Source: Actinomycetota bacterium (GTDB lineage Bacteria > Actinomycetota > Acidimicrobiia > Acidimicrobiales > Ilumatobacteraceae). Taken from it: a stretch of 64,000 nucleotides of DNA. A program made the translations under genes and the position numbers. Positions 19,026 to 26,419 of this stretch are shown piece after piece. The notes under the pieces were generated by a model. That model ran no database searches and had not been told where the DNA came from. It was given only the letters and a program-made list of their open reading frames with translations. The first letter of the stretch is position 1; each line of letters begins with the position of its first letter. Location of the stretch: positions 28,357 through 92,356 of the forward strand of contig CAUJET010000029.1 in assembly GCA_963169665.1 (NCBI GenBank). Reading direction: 5' to 3'.

Positions 19026-19057
19026 CTCGACGACGGAGGAGTCCCGCCGCCGTCGAG
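19026..19057 (+). terminator. Hairpin after the sigma gene (first)
   Basis: Arms CTCGACGACGG (19026-19036) and CCGCCGTCGAG (19047-19057) pair at 10 of 11 positions around a 10-base loop. There is no U-tract, as is common in very GC-rich genomes. Confidence 0.45.
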
Positions 19058-19089
19058 TACCGAGCAGAGCACCCGACGACGGCAGGACG

Positions 19090-19131
19090 AACCCGTCGGC
19101 CGCCGTCGCGAGGAGCGACGGCCGTCGGGTT
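19090..19131 (+). terminator. Hairpin after the sigma gene (second)
   Basis: The core stem CCGTCGC (19103-19109) pairs with GCGACGG (19115-19121) around GAGGA. The outer AACCCG pairs with CGGGTT (19126-19131). With the first hairpin it would insulate the sigma gene from the downstream operon, which has its own promoter. Confidence 0.45.
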
Positions 19132-19191
19132 GATCGGTCGCTGCGCGGTCCCGATTGGTTCCCGACGATGGCGCTCGGCGTCTGCGACGAT

Positions 19192-19220
19192 GGGAACCAC
19201 CCCGCGGTTCGGGGCGACCT
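19192..19220 (+). promoter_or_regulatory. Putative ECF sigma promoter of the cytochrome c/PCuAC operon
   Basis: GGGAACC (19192-19198), a 16-base spacer, then CGACCT (19215-19220). The ATG of the cytochrome gene begins 7 bases later, implying a leaderless transcript. TGGTTCCC at 19156-19163 forms an inverted repeat with the -35 box. Confidence 0.6.
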
Positions 19221-19227
19221 CTCACCG

Positions 19228-19668
19228 ATGCACCAGCGCGCCACCCCTCCCCCACACTCGCGGCGGCCCGCCGTCGCCGGCGTCGTCGCTGCGCTCATCC
19301 TCGGCCCGCTCACGTTCGCCGCGTGCGGTGGTGACGCCGCCTCCACGACATCGACGCAGCCGCTGTCCGCCGCCGCCGAGCGCGGGCGACAGACATCCCT
19401 CGACTCCGGATGCGCCTCGTGCCACGGGCCGAGCTGGCAGGGCGGGGTCGCACCGGCCTGGGTGGGTCTCGCGGGATCGACCGTCACCCTGAGCGACGGG
19501 TCCACCGTCATCGCCGACGCCGACTATCTCGCCCGCTCGATCACGGCCCCGGCCGACGAGAAGGTCCGCGGCTTCAGCGTCGCCATGCCACCCAATTCGC
19601 TCACGCCCGGCCAGGTCGCCGACGTGGTCGCCTTCATCCAAGCCCTCACCCCATCGGAGGACGCATGA
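19228..19668 (+). CDS. Lipoprotein cytochrome c
   Basis: A 146-residue secreted lipoprotein. A signal sequence ends in the lipobox TFAAC with lipidated Cys33. The single heme-binding motif CASCH is at 62-66 and the axial Met is in AMPPN (about 120). It is a class I monoheme cytochrome that would carry electrons at the outer membrane face, for example to a heme-copper oxidase. No ribosome site precedes the ATG, which sits 7 bases after the proposed -10 box. Its stop overlaps the start of the first PCuAC gene (ATGA at 19665-19668). Confidence 0.88.
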   Translation: MHQRATPPPHSRRPAVAGVVAALILGPLTFAACGGDAASTTSTQPLSAAAERGRQTSLDSGCASCHGPSWQGGVAPAWVGLAGSTVTLSDGSTVIADADYLARSITAPADEKVRGFSVAMPPNSLTPGQVADVVAFIQALTPSEDA

Positions 19669-20261
19669 ACACCCTGACCGACCAGCTCATCCGCACGACG
19701 CGCCCGGACAGGCCTCGGCGCCTCGTCGTCGGCGCCACGTGCGTCGCACTGCTGCTGGCGGCGGCCGGCTGCGGCTCCGACGGCTCCAGCGACGGCGATG
19801 CGGGCACCGACGTCGACGAGCTCACGATCGCCGACGCGCGGGCGCGCACCACACCCGCCCAGGCGACCACGGGTGTCGTCTACATCGACATCACCAGTCC
19901 GGTCGCCGACGCGCTGGTGTCGGCGACGGTCGAATCGACGATCGCCGGTGCGGTCGAACTGCACGAGACGATGAGCATGGACGGTGACGCCGGCGGCCAC
20001 CAACACGGCGGCCAGAGCGACGACGAGAGCCATGACGAACCAGCGGTCACGATGGGCCCGGAGCAACCGATGACGATGGAGCCGGTCGACCAGATCGAAC
20101 TGCCGGCCGACGAGACCGTCTCGCTCGAGCCCGGTGGACTCCATGCGATGCTCATCGACCTCGCCGGACCGCTGACGGCCGGTCAGACCTTCACGATCAC
20201 CCTCACCTTCGCCGAGGCCGGCGAGCGCGAGGTGACCGTCGAGGTGCGCGACGACGTCTGA
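19665..20261 (+). CDS. PCu(A)C-type periplasmic copper chaperone lipoprotein (first copy)
   Basis: A 198-residue lipoprotein (lipobox AAAGC, Cys36). The copper-binding residues of the PCuAC/DUF461 family are seen as H100/M103 (ELHETM) and H160/M162 (GGLHAML). Between them sits an insert rich in His and Met (GGHQHGGQSDDESH and TMGPEQPMTMEP) that may add metal sites. The family delivers Cu(I) to the CuA centre of cytochrome c oxidase. It is translationally coupled to the cytochrome c gene. Confidence 0.88.
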   Translation: MNTLTDQLIRTTRPDRPRRLVVGATCVALLLAAAGCGSDGSSDGDAGTDVDELTIADARARTTPAQATTGVVYIDITSPVADALVSATVESTIAGAVELHETMSMDGDAGGHQHGGQSDDESHDEPAVTMGPEQPMTMEPVDQIELPADETVSLEPGGLHAMLIDLAGPLTAGQTFTITLTFAEAGEREVTVEVRDDV

Positions 20262-20274
20262 GCGACGCGCTCAG
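20258..20274. terminator. Bidirectional hairpin holding both convergent stop codons
   Basis: A perfect 7-bp stem CTGAGCG/CGCTCAG around ACG. Its arms contain the TGA of the plus-strand PCuAC gene and the TGA of the minus-strand membrane gene. It is a compact terminator for both directions. Confidence 0.5.
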
Positions 20275-21386
20275 GCCTCGTCCATGTCCGCAGTCGACGC
20301 GGCGACCGGGGCGCTCGGATACATGAGCCGGACGATGGACACCCCCGCCGCATAGACCGCGACGACGGACAGCACCCCTGCCCATGCGGTGAGCGAGCGG
20401 TCGAGCCAGAACGGCGCCGAGGTCGGCAGGATCGCGTGGTTCAACACGTCGAGCCGCAACACCGTCCACACCACCAGCTGCACCGCGGCCACGAGGGTGA
20501 GCGACCGGACGGCGAACGCCGACCAGCGTGGCACCAGGGCTGCCCCGGCGACCACGAGCGCGGACAGCGGCAGCACCCAGTCGATGAACGGCGGACCGGT
20601 CTCGGTCGGCAGCGACCACGTCTGCCACAGCCCGACGGTGAGCGCGGCGGCAGCGGCGACGAGCACCACCATGACGGCCACGCGGACCCGACCTCCGCCG
20701 TACGCCGCGCCGAGCGCCCCGAGCACCGCGCCCAGGGCGCCGGCGATGATCCAGGGCACCCGTGACGGAGGTGCCATCCACACCGACACGACGGCGATGT
20801 CGACGGCAGCACCGTCGACCGTGATGGGGATGATCGAGTCGAGGATCTGGTCGCCCGGGCCGAGGCCGGTGGGCGGCACCTCGAGCATCCAGTGGGTGCG
20901 GTGGTCGTGCCAGGCGTACCGTCCGTCGTCGGCCACCACGTCCCACTCCGGTTCTGCAGCCGCGTCCGCCTCGGGCGGCACCTCGGACTGGGAGTACCGT
21001 GAGGTGTTCAGGAAGTGTGCCGGCGAGCGCACGTTCTCGCTCACCGTGCCATCCGCCTCGAAGCGGAGGTACGGCTCGCCCTGGTAGCCCGGCACGGTCA
21101 CCTCGTGGCCGCCGGCGTCGAGATCGATGAACGCGTCGCCGCCGACGATCGACACCTCGAGTCCGTCCACCGCCGGCGTCACCGAGACGATCTCGCTGCG
21201 GTAGTCGGTGGGACGGGGCGGGTCGGCGTACGCGGGAACGGCACCGAGCGCGAGCGTCGCTGCCGCCCACCCGACCGCCGTGCGGCGCACCCGACGACCT
21301 CGGATCGTCGGTGGCGAGGTCGGGACCTTGGTCCGCGTCCGACGGGACTTCGGTCGCGCCCCATCTCCGTCCGGACCCGTCACCAT
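20271..21386 (-). CDS. Membrane protein with WHDHRTHWM motif, probable copper-linked factor
   Basis: A 371-residue protein. A signal sequence precedes an extracytoplasmic domain of about 170 residues (about 37-205) with the striking motif WHDHRTHWM near 165. Four or so membrane helices follow between about 215 and 355. The cluster of three His residues with Trp and Met is suited to binding copper or heme. I recognise the motif as a conserved actinobacterial family without a settled name. Its location between two PCuAC genes supports a copper-delivery or oxidase-assembly role, by inference. The start is the ATG at 21386 (MVTGPDGDG). Confidence 0.75.
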   Translation of the reverse strand: MVTGPDGDGARPKSRRTRTKVPTSPPTIRGRRVRRTAVGWAAATLALGAVPAYADPPRPTDYRSEIVSVTPAVDGLEVSIVGGDAFIDLDAGGHEVTVPGYQGEPYLRFEADGTVSENVRSPAHFLNTSRYSQSEVPPEADAAAEPEWDVVADDGRYAWHDHRTHWMLEVPPTGLGPGDQILDSIIPITVDGAAVDIAVVSVWMAPPSRVPWIIAGALGAVLGALGAAYGGGRVRVAVMVVLVAAAAALTVGLWQTWSLPTETGPPFIDWVLPLSALVVAGAALVPRWSAFAVRSLTLVAAVQLVVWTVLRLDVLNHAILPTSAPFWLDRSLTAWAGVLSVVAVYAAGVSIVRLMYPSAPVAASTADMDEA

Positions 21387-21424
21387 CGACGTCGTATCGG
21401 ACGTACGGTCGACGAGCAGCAGTC

Positions 21425-21453
21425 GGGAACCTTCTGGCCCCCGCTGGCGACCT
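21425..21453 (+). promoter_or_regulatory. Putative ECF sigma promoter of the second PCuAC/TlpA pair
   Basis: GGGAACC (21425-21431), a 16-base spacer, then CGACCT (21448-21453), identical in both boxes and spacing to the 19192 site. The start codon at 21493 has an AGGAGA ribosome site within an ordinary leader. Confidence 0.6.
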
Positions 21454-21492
21454 GATGATCGGATACCCCCCACCGTTTCCAGGAGACTGCTC

Positions 21493-22077
21493 ATGAACCG
21501 CCGAACATTCCTCTCGCTCGCCGCCACCATCGGTGTCGGTGCCGGTCTGGTCCTCGCCTCGTGCGGCGACGACACCGACGAAGCCTCCGCCACCACGGCG
21601 GCAGCCTCGTCGGGCGATGCGATCACGATCGAGGGCGCCTGGGCTCGCACGAGCCCCATGATGGCCGACGCGGGCGCCGCGTACCTCACGATCACGAGCG
21701 CCGCCGACGACGCCCTGGTGAGCGCCTCGGTCGACCCGTCGATCGCAGGCAAGGTCGAACTGCACGAGACCAGGATGGTGGAGGGCGAGATGGACATGTC
21801 CGCCACCACGATGGCCGGCATGGAGTCGGAAACGACGGCCATGGGCGAGATGACCGAAGAGACCATGGCGCCGGCACCGGCGATGGAGATGGTGCCGGTC
21901 GACAAGATCGAGCTGCCGGCAGGCGAGGCCGTGGCGCTCGCCCCAGGTGGCCTGCACGTCATGCTCCTCGAGCTCCCGGCTCCGTTGGAGCTCGGCCAGA
22001 CCTTCACGCTGTCGCTCACGTTCGAGCAGGCCGGTGCGGTCGACGTCGAGGTGACGGTCCGCGACGACGCGCCGTGA
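21493..22077 (+). CDS. PCu(A)C-type copper chaperone with methionine-rich insert (second copy)
   Basis: A 194-residue lipoprotein (lipobox LASC, Cys24). Family ligands are H91 in ELHETRM and H155/M157 in GGLHVML. Between residues 95 and 133 there are ten methionines, a Met-rich insert suited to Cu(I). It is clearly a paralog of the first PCuAC protein, sharing its overall layout and ends. AGGAGA lies before the ATG. The TlpA-like gene follows after 40 bp, so chaperone and thiol reductase are probably made together. Confidence 0.9.
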   Translation: MNRRTFLSLAATIGVGAGLVLASCGDDTDEASATTAAASSGDAITIEGAWARTSPMMADAGAAYLTITSAADDALVSASVDPSIAGKVELHETRMVEGEMDMSATTMAGMESETTAMGEMTEETMAPAPAMEMVPVDKIELPAGEAVALAPGGLHVMLLELPAPLELGQTFTLSLTFEQAGAVDVEVTVRDDAP

Positions 22078-22117
22078 TGCGACGCGCCCTGTTCCGGGCG
22101 TTGCGGGCGGGCAGGAT

Positions 22118-22639
22118 GTGAGCGTGCGTCACCAGTCCCGCCATCACTCGCCTCGCGGCCCCCGGCTCACGACCATCGGACTGGTCGCGTTCGGAGCCCT
22201 CGTCCTCGCCTCGTGCGGCGACGAGGGTTCCGCCGCGCTCACCCTCCCCGAGATCGAGCTGACCGATCTGCAGACGGGCGAGCTCGTCGACGCCGACGCC
22301 ATCGATGGGCCGGCGATCGTCAATCTGTGGGCCACCTGGTGTGGCCCCTGCCGAACGGAGATGCCTGCGTTCCAGGAGGTGTCCACCGAGTTCGACGACG
22401 TCCGTTTCGTGGGTGTCAACCAGGGCGATGCAGGCGACGCTGCGGCCGAGTTCCTCGACGAGGTCGGCGTCACCTTCGACCAGTACCTCGACCCCAACGG
22501 CGAACTGACCAACGCACTGCGCGTGGCGGGGCTGCCGGCGACGTTCGTGATCGATGCCGACGGCGTCGTCGTGGAGGTGCACAACGGTGCGCTCGATCCC
22601 GACGGCATCCGTGCACTCGTGGCCGAACTCGACGCCTGA
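22118..22639 (+). CDS. TlpA/ResA-like thioredoxin lipoprotein
   Basis: A 173-residue membrane-anchored thiol-disulfide oxidoreductase. The lipobox LASC precedes a thioredoxin fold with active site WCGPC (C75/C78), and the cis-Pro loop is LPATF. In this context it probably keeps the cysteines of the CuA site, SCO1 or apocytochrome c reduced. The GTG start at 22118 follows GCAGGA; a GTG six bases later is possible. Its stop is the first of three in-frame TGA codons. Confidence 0.9.
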   Translation: MSVRHQSRHHSPRGPRLTTIGLVAFGALVLASCGDEGSAALTLPEIELTDLQTGELVDADAIDGPAIVNLWATWCGPCRTEMPAFQEVSTEFDDVRFVGVNQGDAGDAAAEFLDEVGVTFDQYLDPNGELTNALRVAGLPATFVIDADGVVVEVHNGALDPDGIRALVAELDA

Positions 22640-22657
22640 CCGACCTGACCGACCTGA
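22637..22657 (+). repeat. Three in-frame TGA codons in a 9-bp tandem repeat
   Basis: TGACCGACC is repeated so that TGA codons lie at 22637, 22646 and 22655, all in the frame of the TlpA-like gene. The first is its stop codon. Confidence 0.85.
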
Positions 22658-22707
22658 CTGGACCCACCACCCGGCACGTCCGGGATGGCGACGCCGGGCC
22701 CATGATC

Positions 22708-22775
22708 GGCGGGGACGGTGATCAGGCGGGGACGGTGATCAGGCGAGGACGGTGATCAGGCGAGGACGGTGAGGA
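22708..22775 (-). repeat. 17-bp tandem repeat spanning the end of the cupredoxin gene
   Basis: About four copies of a 17-bp unit, GGCG(G/A)GGACGGTGATCA on the plus strand. On the minus strand each unit encodes the gene end ACC GTC CTC GCC TGA or a near copy. TGA codons fall at 22756-22758, 22739-22741 and 22722-22724, in three different frames. Confidence 0.88.
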
Positions 22776-23142
22776 TGAAGGTGTCGCTCGGGTTCGTCGA
22801 GCACACACCCTCGAACACGCCCGGCGTCGTGAACCGGTAGGTGAGCGTGGTGCCGGCCAGCACGTAGAACGTGCCGACGGTGTGGCTCTTGCGGTCGTCG
22901 TTGACGATGCGGATCGTGTCACCGACGTTCGCGGTGATCGCGACCGGCATGATCTTCGGGTCACGACCGATCGCGATCTGCGAGGCCGTGCCTTCGGGGA
23001 TCGTGTAGTCGAAGGTGTACGGACCGGGCACGGTCGTGACGGGGGTGGCCTCCAGCTGCTCGCCCTGGCCGCCGCATGCGGACGGCACCAGACCGAACAC
23101 GCCCGCGAGCGCCAGGACGGCGACGGCGCGACGGCCGATCAC
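22756..23142 (-). CDS. Cupredoxin-like lipoprotein with an incomplete copper site
   Basis: A 128-residue lipoprotein (Cys23 in PSACGG) with a plastocyanin-like beta fold. One copper-ligand His is present at H87 (KSHTVG) and one Cys at C114 (FEGVCS). The second His and the Met that normally follow the Cys are missing, and the loop reads CSTNPSDTF. It may be a two-ligand copper shuttle, a partner-completed site or a non-metal fold. Its GTG overlaps the stop of SCO1 (GTGA), so the two are co-translated. Confidence 0.8.
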   Translation of the reverse strand: MIGRRAVAVLALAGVFGLVPSACGGQGEQLEATPVTTVPGPYTFDYTIPEGTASQIAIGRDPKIMPVAITANVGDTIRIVNDDRKSHTVGTFYVLAGTTLTYRFTTPGVFEGVCSTNPSDTFILTVLA

Positions 23143-23852
23143 GCGTCCGCTCCAGCGTCGACCTCGTCGAGCACGAGCTCGAGGTCGCCGGCGACATCGT
23201 CGGCGGTGACGCCGAACGGCCAGGTGAGCAGGAGCTTGCCCGTGTCGTCGACCACGTACATCGCGCCGCTGTGCGACACCTCGACAGCGCCCTCGGCGTT
23301 CGTGGTGACCATGAAGGTCACCCCGAAGGCGTCGGTGGCCGCACGCAGCACCTGATCGTCGTCGGTGCGCAGGGCGTGGGCATCGGACACGAAGCTCTGC
23401 ACGTATCCGGTGAGGATCTCGCTCGTGTCGCGGGCCGGGTCGATGGTGGCCATCGCGAGCTGCACCCGCGAGGCGTCCTCACCCAGCTGGTTGAGCGCGT
23501 TCTTGAACATCGCCAACGAGGTCGGGCACACGTCGGGACACGAGGTGTACCCGAAGTAGGTGACCAGCACCTTGCCGGGGTCGGCACGGAACGCGAACGG
23601 GGCGTCGTCGGCGGAGCCGTCGAGCATCGCTGCCGTGTCCACCTGCTGCACGCCGCTCGGTCGGTAACCGACGAGCTCGTGGTCCGAGGCGCCGTCGCCG
23701 CATGCGGCGAGCGAGAGGGAGGCGACGACGAGGGCGACACCGCCGGCACGCAACATCCGCCGAGGCGACGTACGAGCTGCGGACGCCACGCGGAGGGAAC
23801 GGGGGGCGCGTGCGTGGATCACGAATCGAAGGCTACGGCCGCAGCGGGTCAT
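23139..23852 (-). CDS. SCO1/SenC-family copper chaperone for cytochrome oxidase
   Basis: A 237-residue lipoprotein. The basic N-terminus and hydrophobic stretch end in lipobox SLAAC (Cys51). The copper site is C105-x3-C109 (TSCPDVCPT) with H194 (VSHSGAMY), complete for the family. It loads copper into subunit II of cytochrome c oxidase. Starts at 23822 (GTG) or 23756 (ATG) are possible. I prefer ATG 23852 because it lies 7 bases after a promoter matching the cytochrome c operon, which has the same 7-base spacing. Confidence 0.9.
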   Translation of the reverse strand: MTRCGRSLRFVIHARAPRSLRVASAARTSPRRMLRAGGVALVVASLSLAACGDGASDHELVGYRPSGVQQVDTAAMLDGSADDAPFAFRADPGKVLVTYFGYTSCPDVCPTSLAMFKNALNQLGEDASRVQLAMATIDPARDTSEILTGYVQSFVSDAHALRTDDDQVLRAATDAFGVTFMVTTNAEGAVEVSHSGAMYVVDDTGKLLLTWPFGVTADDVAGDLELVLDEVDAGADA

Positions 23853-23859
23853 GCTCACA

Positions 23860-23888
23860 GGGTCGAAGGACCCGACACCCGAGTTCCG
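23860..23888 (-). promoter_or_regulatory. Putative ECF sigma promoter of the SCO1/cupredoxin pair
   Basis: On the minus strand CGGAACT (23888-23882), a 16-base spacer, then CGACCC (23865-23860). Seven bases later comes the ATG at 23852. Box sequences, spacer and start distance match the 19192 promoter. Confidence 0.6.
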
Positions 23889-23960
23889 GCCCGTCCGACC
23901 GACGGCACAACAGGGCCGGATGGCCCTGGTGGGCGACTGCGGTGGGCGCACACTGACGTC

Positions 23961-25262
23961 ATGACCATCAAGCATGTGATCGTTCCCATCGACTTCTCGG
24001 ACGTCTCGATCGCAGCCGTGGACCACGGGCGTTGGCTCGCCGATCGATCGACGTCGACCGTCGAACTCGTCGCGGTCACCACGCCGCGATACGCGAACGT
24101 GACGACAGCCGCCCTCACCTCTCTCGCCGCCGACGAAGACCTCGACGCCTCGTTCCGGGTCCTCGAGACCGAGAGCGAGGACATCGAGGGCAAACTCGTC
24201 GAGGCACTCCTCAGCTCCGGCGACACCCTCTGGTGCGTCGGCAGCCACGGCCGCACGGCCCTCGGCGAGCTGCTCTTCGGCAGCGTCAGCGCCGATCTCG
24301 TCCGCGACGCGGAGGTACCGATCGCGGTCGTCGGCCCGCACGCCGTCGTCCGCGACCGTGCCGATGTGCTCGCCGTCGCCGTCGACGGCACCGAGGTGTC
24401 GGAGTCGATCCTCCCCGCCGCCGTCGCGGCTGCCGCTGATCTGGGGCTGCGGTTGCGCCTGCTGCAAGTGGGTGTCGGCCATGTCCCTGCGGACGCGAAC
24501 GACAACAACTACCTCGCCGGGCTGAGCAAGCACCTCCCCGACCCGGACCACGCCGACTACGACACCCTCTACGGGGAGGCGGGCGATCAACTCGTCGCCT
24601 ACGTGGAGCGCACCGATGACATCGCCATGCTGGCGATGGCCACTCGCGGCATCCCGGCCGGCGCACGCCTGTCGGTGCCGAGCACGGCGATGCGGGTGAT
24701 GCGCCACGCCGTGGTGCCGGTGTTGATGCTCCACCCGAGGGTGGCCGAGCAGCAGCCCGACTCGCACGCCGATCCGGTGCACCTTGTCGACCTGCGCAAG
24801 CGGGTCGTGGTGGGCATCGACACCTACGAGGCGTCGAAGCCCGCGGTCGACTGGGCGGCAGCCGAGGCCGAGCGCCGGCATGCGGTGCTCCAGGTGGTGC
24901 ACAGCTGGCACATCCCGGTGACGGCCGGATCGATGTACGGCTACCCGATCTGGCCCGACATCGAGGCCGTCCGCCAGGCGGCCCTCGACGAGGTGGCGCA
25001 CACGGCGGCCGCGATCGTCGCTGCCCATCCGGGTCTCATGGTCGAGACGATCGTGGCCGAGGGCGGCGCGACGCAAGCCATCGCCGAGCAGAGCGAGGGG
25101 GCCGAGCTGGTGGTGTTGGGTCGCCACCACCACGGACGGATCGCGAAGTTCCTCGTCGGGTCGACCAGTGAGTCGACCGCCAAGCACGTCGACTGCCCGC
25201 TCGTGATCGTCCCCTGCGACGAGCCCGAGTCGGTCGCTGCCGAGATCGCTGCGACGAGCTGA
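23961..25262 (+). CDS. Universal stress protein with three USP-like modules
   Basis: A 433-residue cytoplasmic protein, longer than the usual one- or two-domain forms. Module 1 (about 1-135) has the nucleotide-binding pattern GSHGRTALGELLFGS. Module 2 (about 136-275) is degenerate, with ATRGIPAGARLSVPS. Module 3 (about 285-425) keeps GRHHHGRIAKFLVGSTS. Such proteins bind ATP and help survival under stress. It is divergent from SCO1 and shares its 108-bp control region, so it may respond to the same conditions, although its own promoter is not evident. Confidence 0.88.
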   Translation: MTIKHVIVPIDFSDVSIAAVDHGRWLADRSTSTVELVAVTTPRYANVTTAALTSLAADEDLDASFRVLETESEDIEGKLVEALLSSGDTLWCVGSHGRTALGELLFGSVSADLVRDAEVPIAVVGPHAVVRDRADVLAVAVDGTEVSESILPAAVAAAADLGLRLRLLQVGVGHVPADANDNNYLAGLSKHLPDPDHADYDTLYGEAGDQLVAYVERTDDIAMLAMATRGIPAGARLSVPSTAMRVMRHAVVPVLMLHPRVAEQQPDSHADPVHLVDLRKRVVVGIDTYEASKPAVDWAAAEAERRHAVLQVVHSWHIPVTAGSMYGYPIWPDIEAVRQAALDEVAHTAAAIVAAHPGLMVETIVAEGGATQAIAEQSEGAELVVLGRHHHGRIAKFLVGSTSESTAKHVDCPLVIVPCDEPESVAAEIAATS

Positions 25263-25498
25263 CCGCCAGCTGTTCAGCAGCCGACCGGACCCCGCCGGCC
25301 CGGATCGATGCCCATCGGCACCGGTCCGGGCCGGCGTCGCGCCGACTCGCCCGCGCGACGGTGTCATAGCCTGGACACATCCGCCCCTTCACTCGTACGA
25401 CGATCAGCCGGGTCGACCCCAGGTCGCACCGCCCTCATGATCGAGCCTCCGCGCGGGTCGCAGGTGCCGGTCGCCGACGGCCCGGACCGGTCGGATCT
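25263..25498. other. Leader region of the L,D-transpeptidase gene
   Basis: The transpeptidase frame is already open from 25370 and encodes basic residues (GAGRRRPGPVGS) and then a lipoprotein signal. No ATG, GTG or TTG occurs in that frame before 25589. An out-of-frame ATG is at 25437. I see nothing else here. Confidence 0.5.
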
Positions 25499-25588
25499 AT
25501 CCTGCTGTTCGCCGTCGCCTGGACCATCACCGCGTGCGGCGCCGAGTCGGCCTCGCCCCCGTCGAGCACCGCTCCCCCGCCCACGTCG

Positions 25589-26419
25589 GTGGCACCGACG
25601 TCGGTGGCGCCCACCTCCACCGACATCGGCGAGCAGGACGGGACCGCGGCGGGCGCCGTCGTGACGATCGGCAGTTCGGCTGCCGCCACCACGCCGGCCG
25701 AGCGAGTGACCCCGCCGCCCGCCACCGAGTGCGAGCGGGTCGCGACGGCGGTCGCCGCTCGACACCCGGGGCCCTCCATGCAGGTGATCGTGCGCAGCCC
25801 CGCATGGACCGACACGACGGTGACCCTCGAGGTCGCCACCCGCACCGCCGCCGGATGGCGGTGCGGTGCGACCATGGAGGCGCGCGTCGGTCGCTCGGGG
25901 ATGCGTCCGCTCCTCGACCGTCGCAGCGGCGACGGCACCACCCCCGCCGGTGTCTTCCCGCTCGCCACCATGACCGCGCCGGACGGACAGCGCTTCTCGT
26001 TCTTCGGCAACGCACCCGACCCGGGTGTCACCGCCGGCACCTACCGGCGGGTGCGGACCGGGGACTGCTTCGGGGCGACACCGAACACGGCCGGCTACGG
26101 CCACCTCCGGTACGACACGAGCTGTCCCAGCCCCGACGACGAGTACCTGCCCCGGTTGGTGACCGCCTACAGCAACGCGGCGCTCATCGGGGCGAACATG
26201 GAACCCGAGGTGTCGGGGGACGCTCCCGGGGAGACGCCGTACGCCGCGGCGATCTTCCTCCACCGCCACGTGTACGTGAACGGTGCGACCGGCCCCACGA
26301 AGCCCACCTCCGGCTGCGTGTCGCTCGCCCAGACCGATCTGTCGGCGGTGTTGGTCGGACTCACGAGCGACGCCGTGTTCGCGATCGGCACGACCGACTG
26401 GTTGCTCACGACCGCCTGA
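25589..26419 (+). CDS. YkuD-type L,D-transpeptidase lipoprotein, start unresolved
   Basis: From the first canonical start (GTG 25589) the product is 276 residues. The catalytic YkuD motif is seen as FLHRHVYV followed by TKPTSGCVSL, whose Cys is the nucleophile of peptidoglycan 3-3 cross-linking enzymes. Upstream in the same frame, from about 25499, lies LLFAVAWTITACG, an obvious lipobox signal peptide, followed by a Ser/Thr/Pro-rich linker. It lacks any ATG/GTG/TTG start. The real gene therefore begins upstream at a rare start, or a frameshift or sequence error is present. Confidence 0.75.
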   Translation: MAPTSVAPTSTDIGEQDGTAAGAVVTIGSSAAATTPAERVTPPPATECERVATAVAARHPGPSMQVIVRSPAWTDTTVTLEVATRTAAGWRCGATMEARVGRSGMRPLLDRRSGDGTTPAGVFPLATMTAPDGQRFSFFGNAPDPGVTAGTYRRVRTGDCFGATPNTAGYGHLRYDTSCPSPDDEYLPRLVTAYSNAALIGANMEPEVSGDAPGETPYAAAIFLHRHVYVNGATGPTKPTSGCVSLAQTDLSAVLVGLTSDAVFAIGTTDWLLTTA

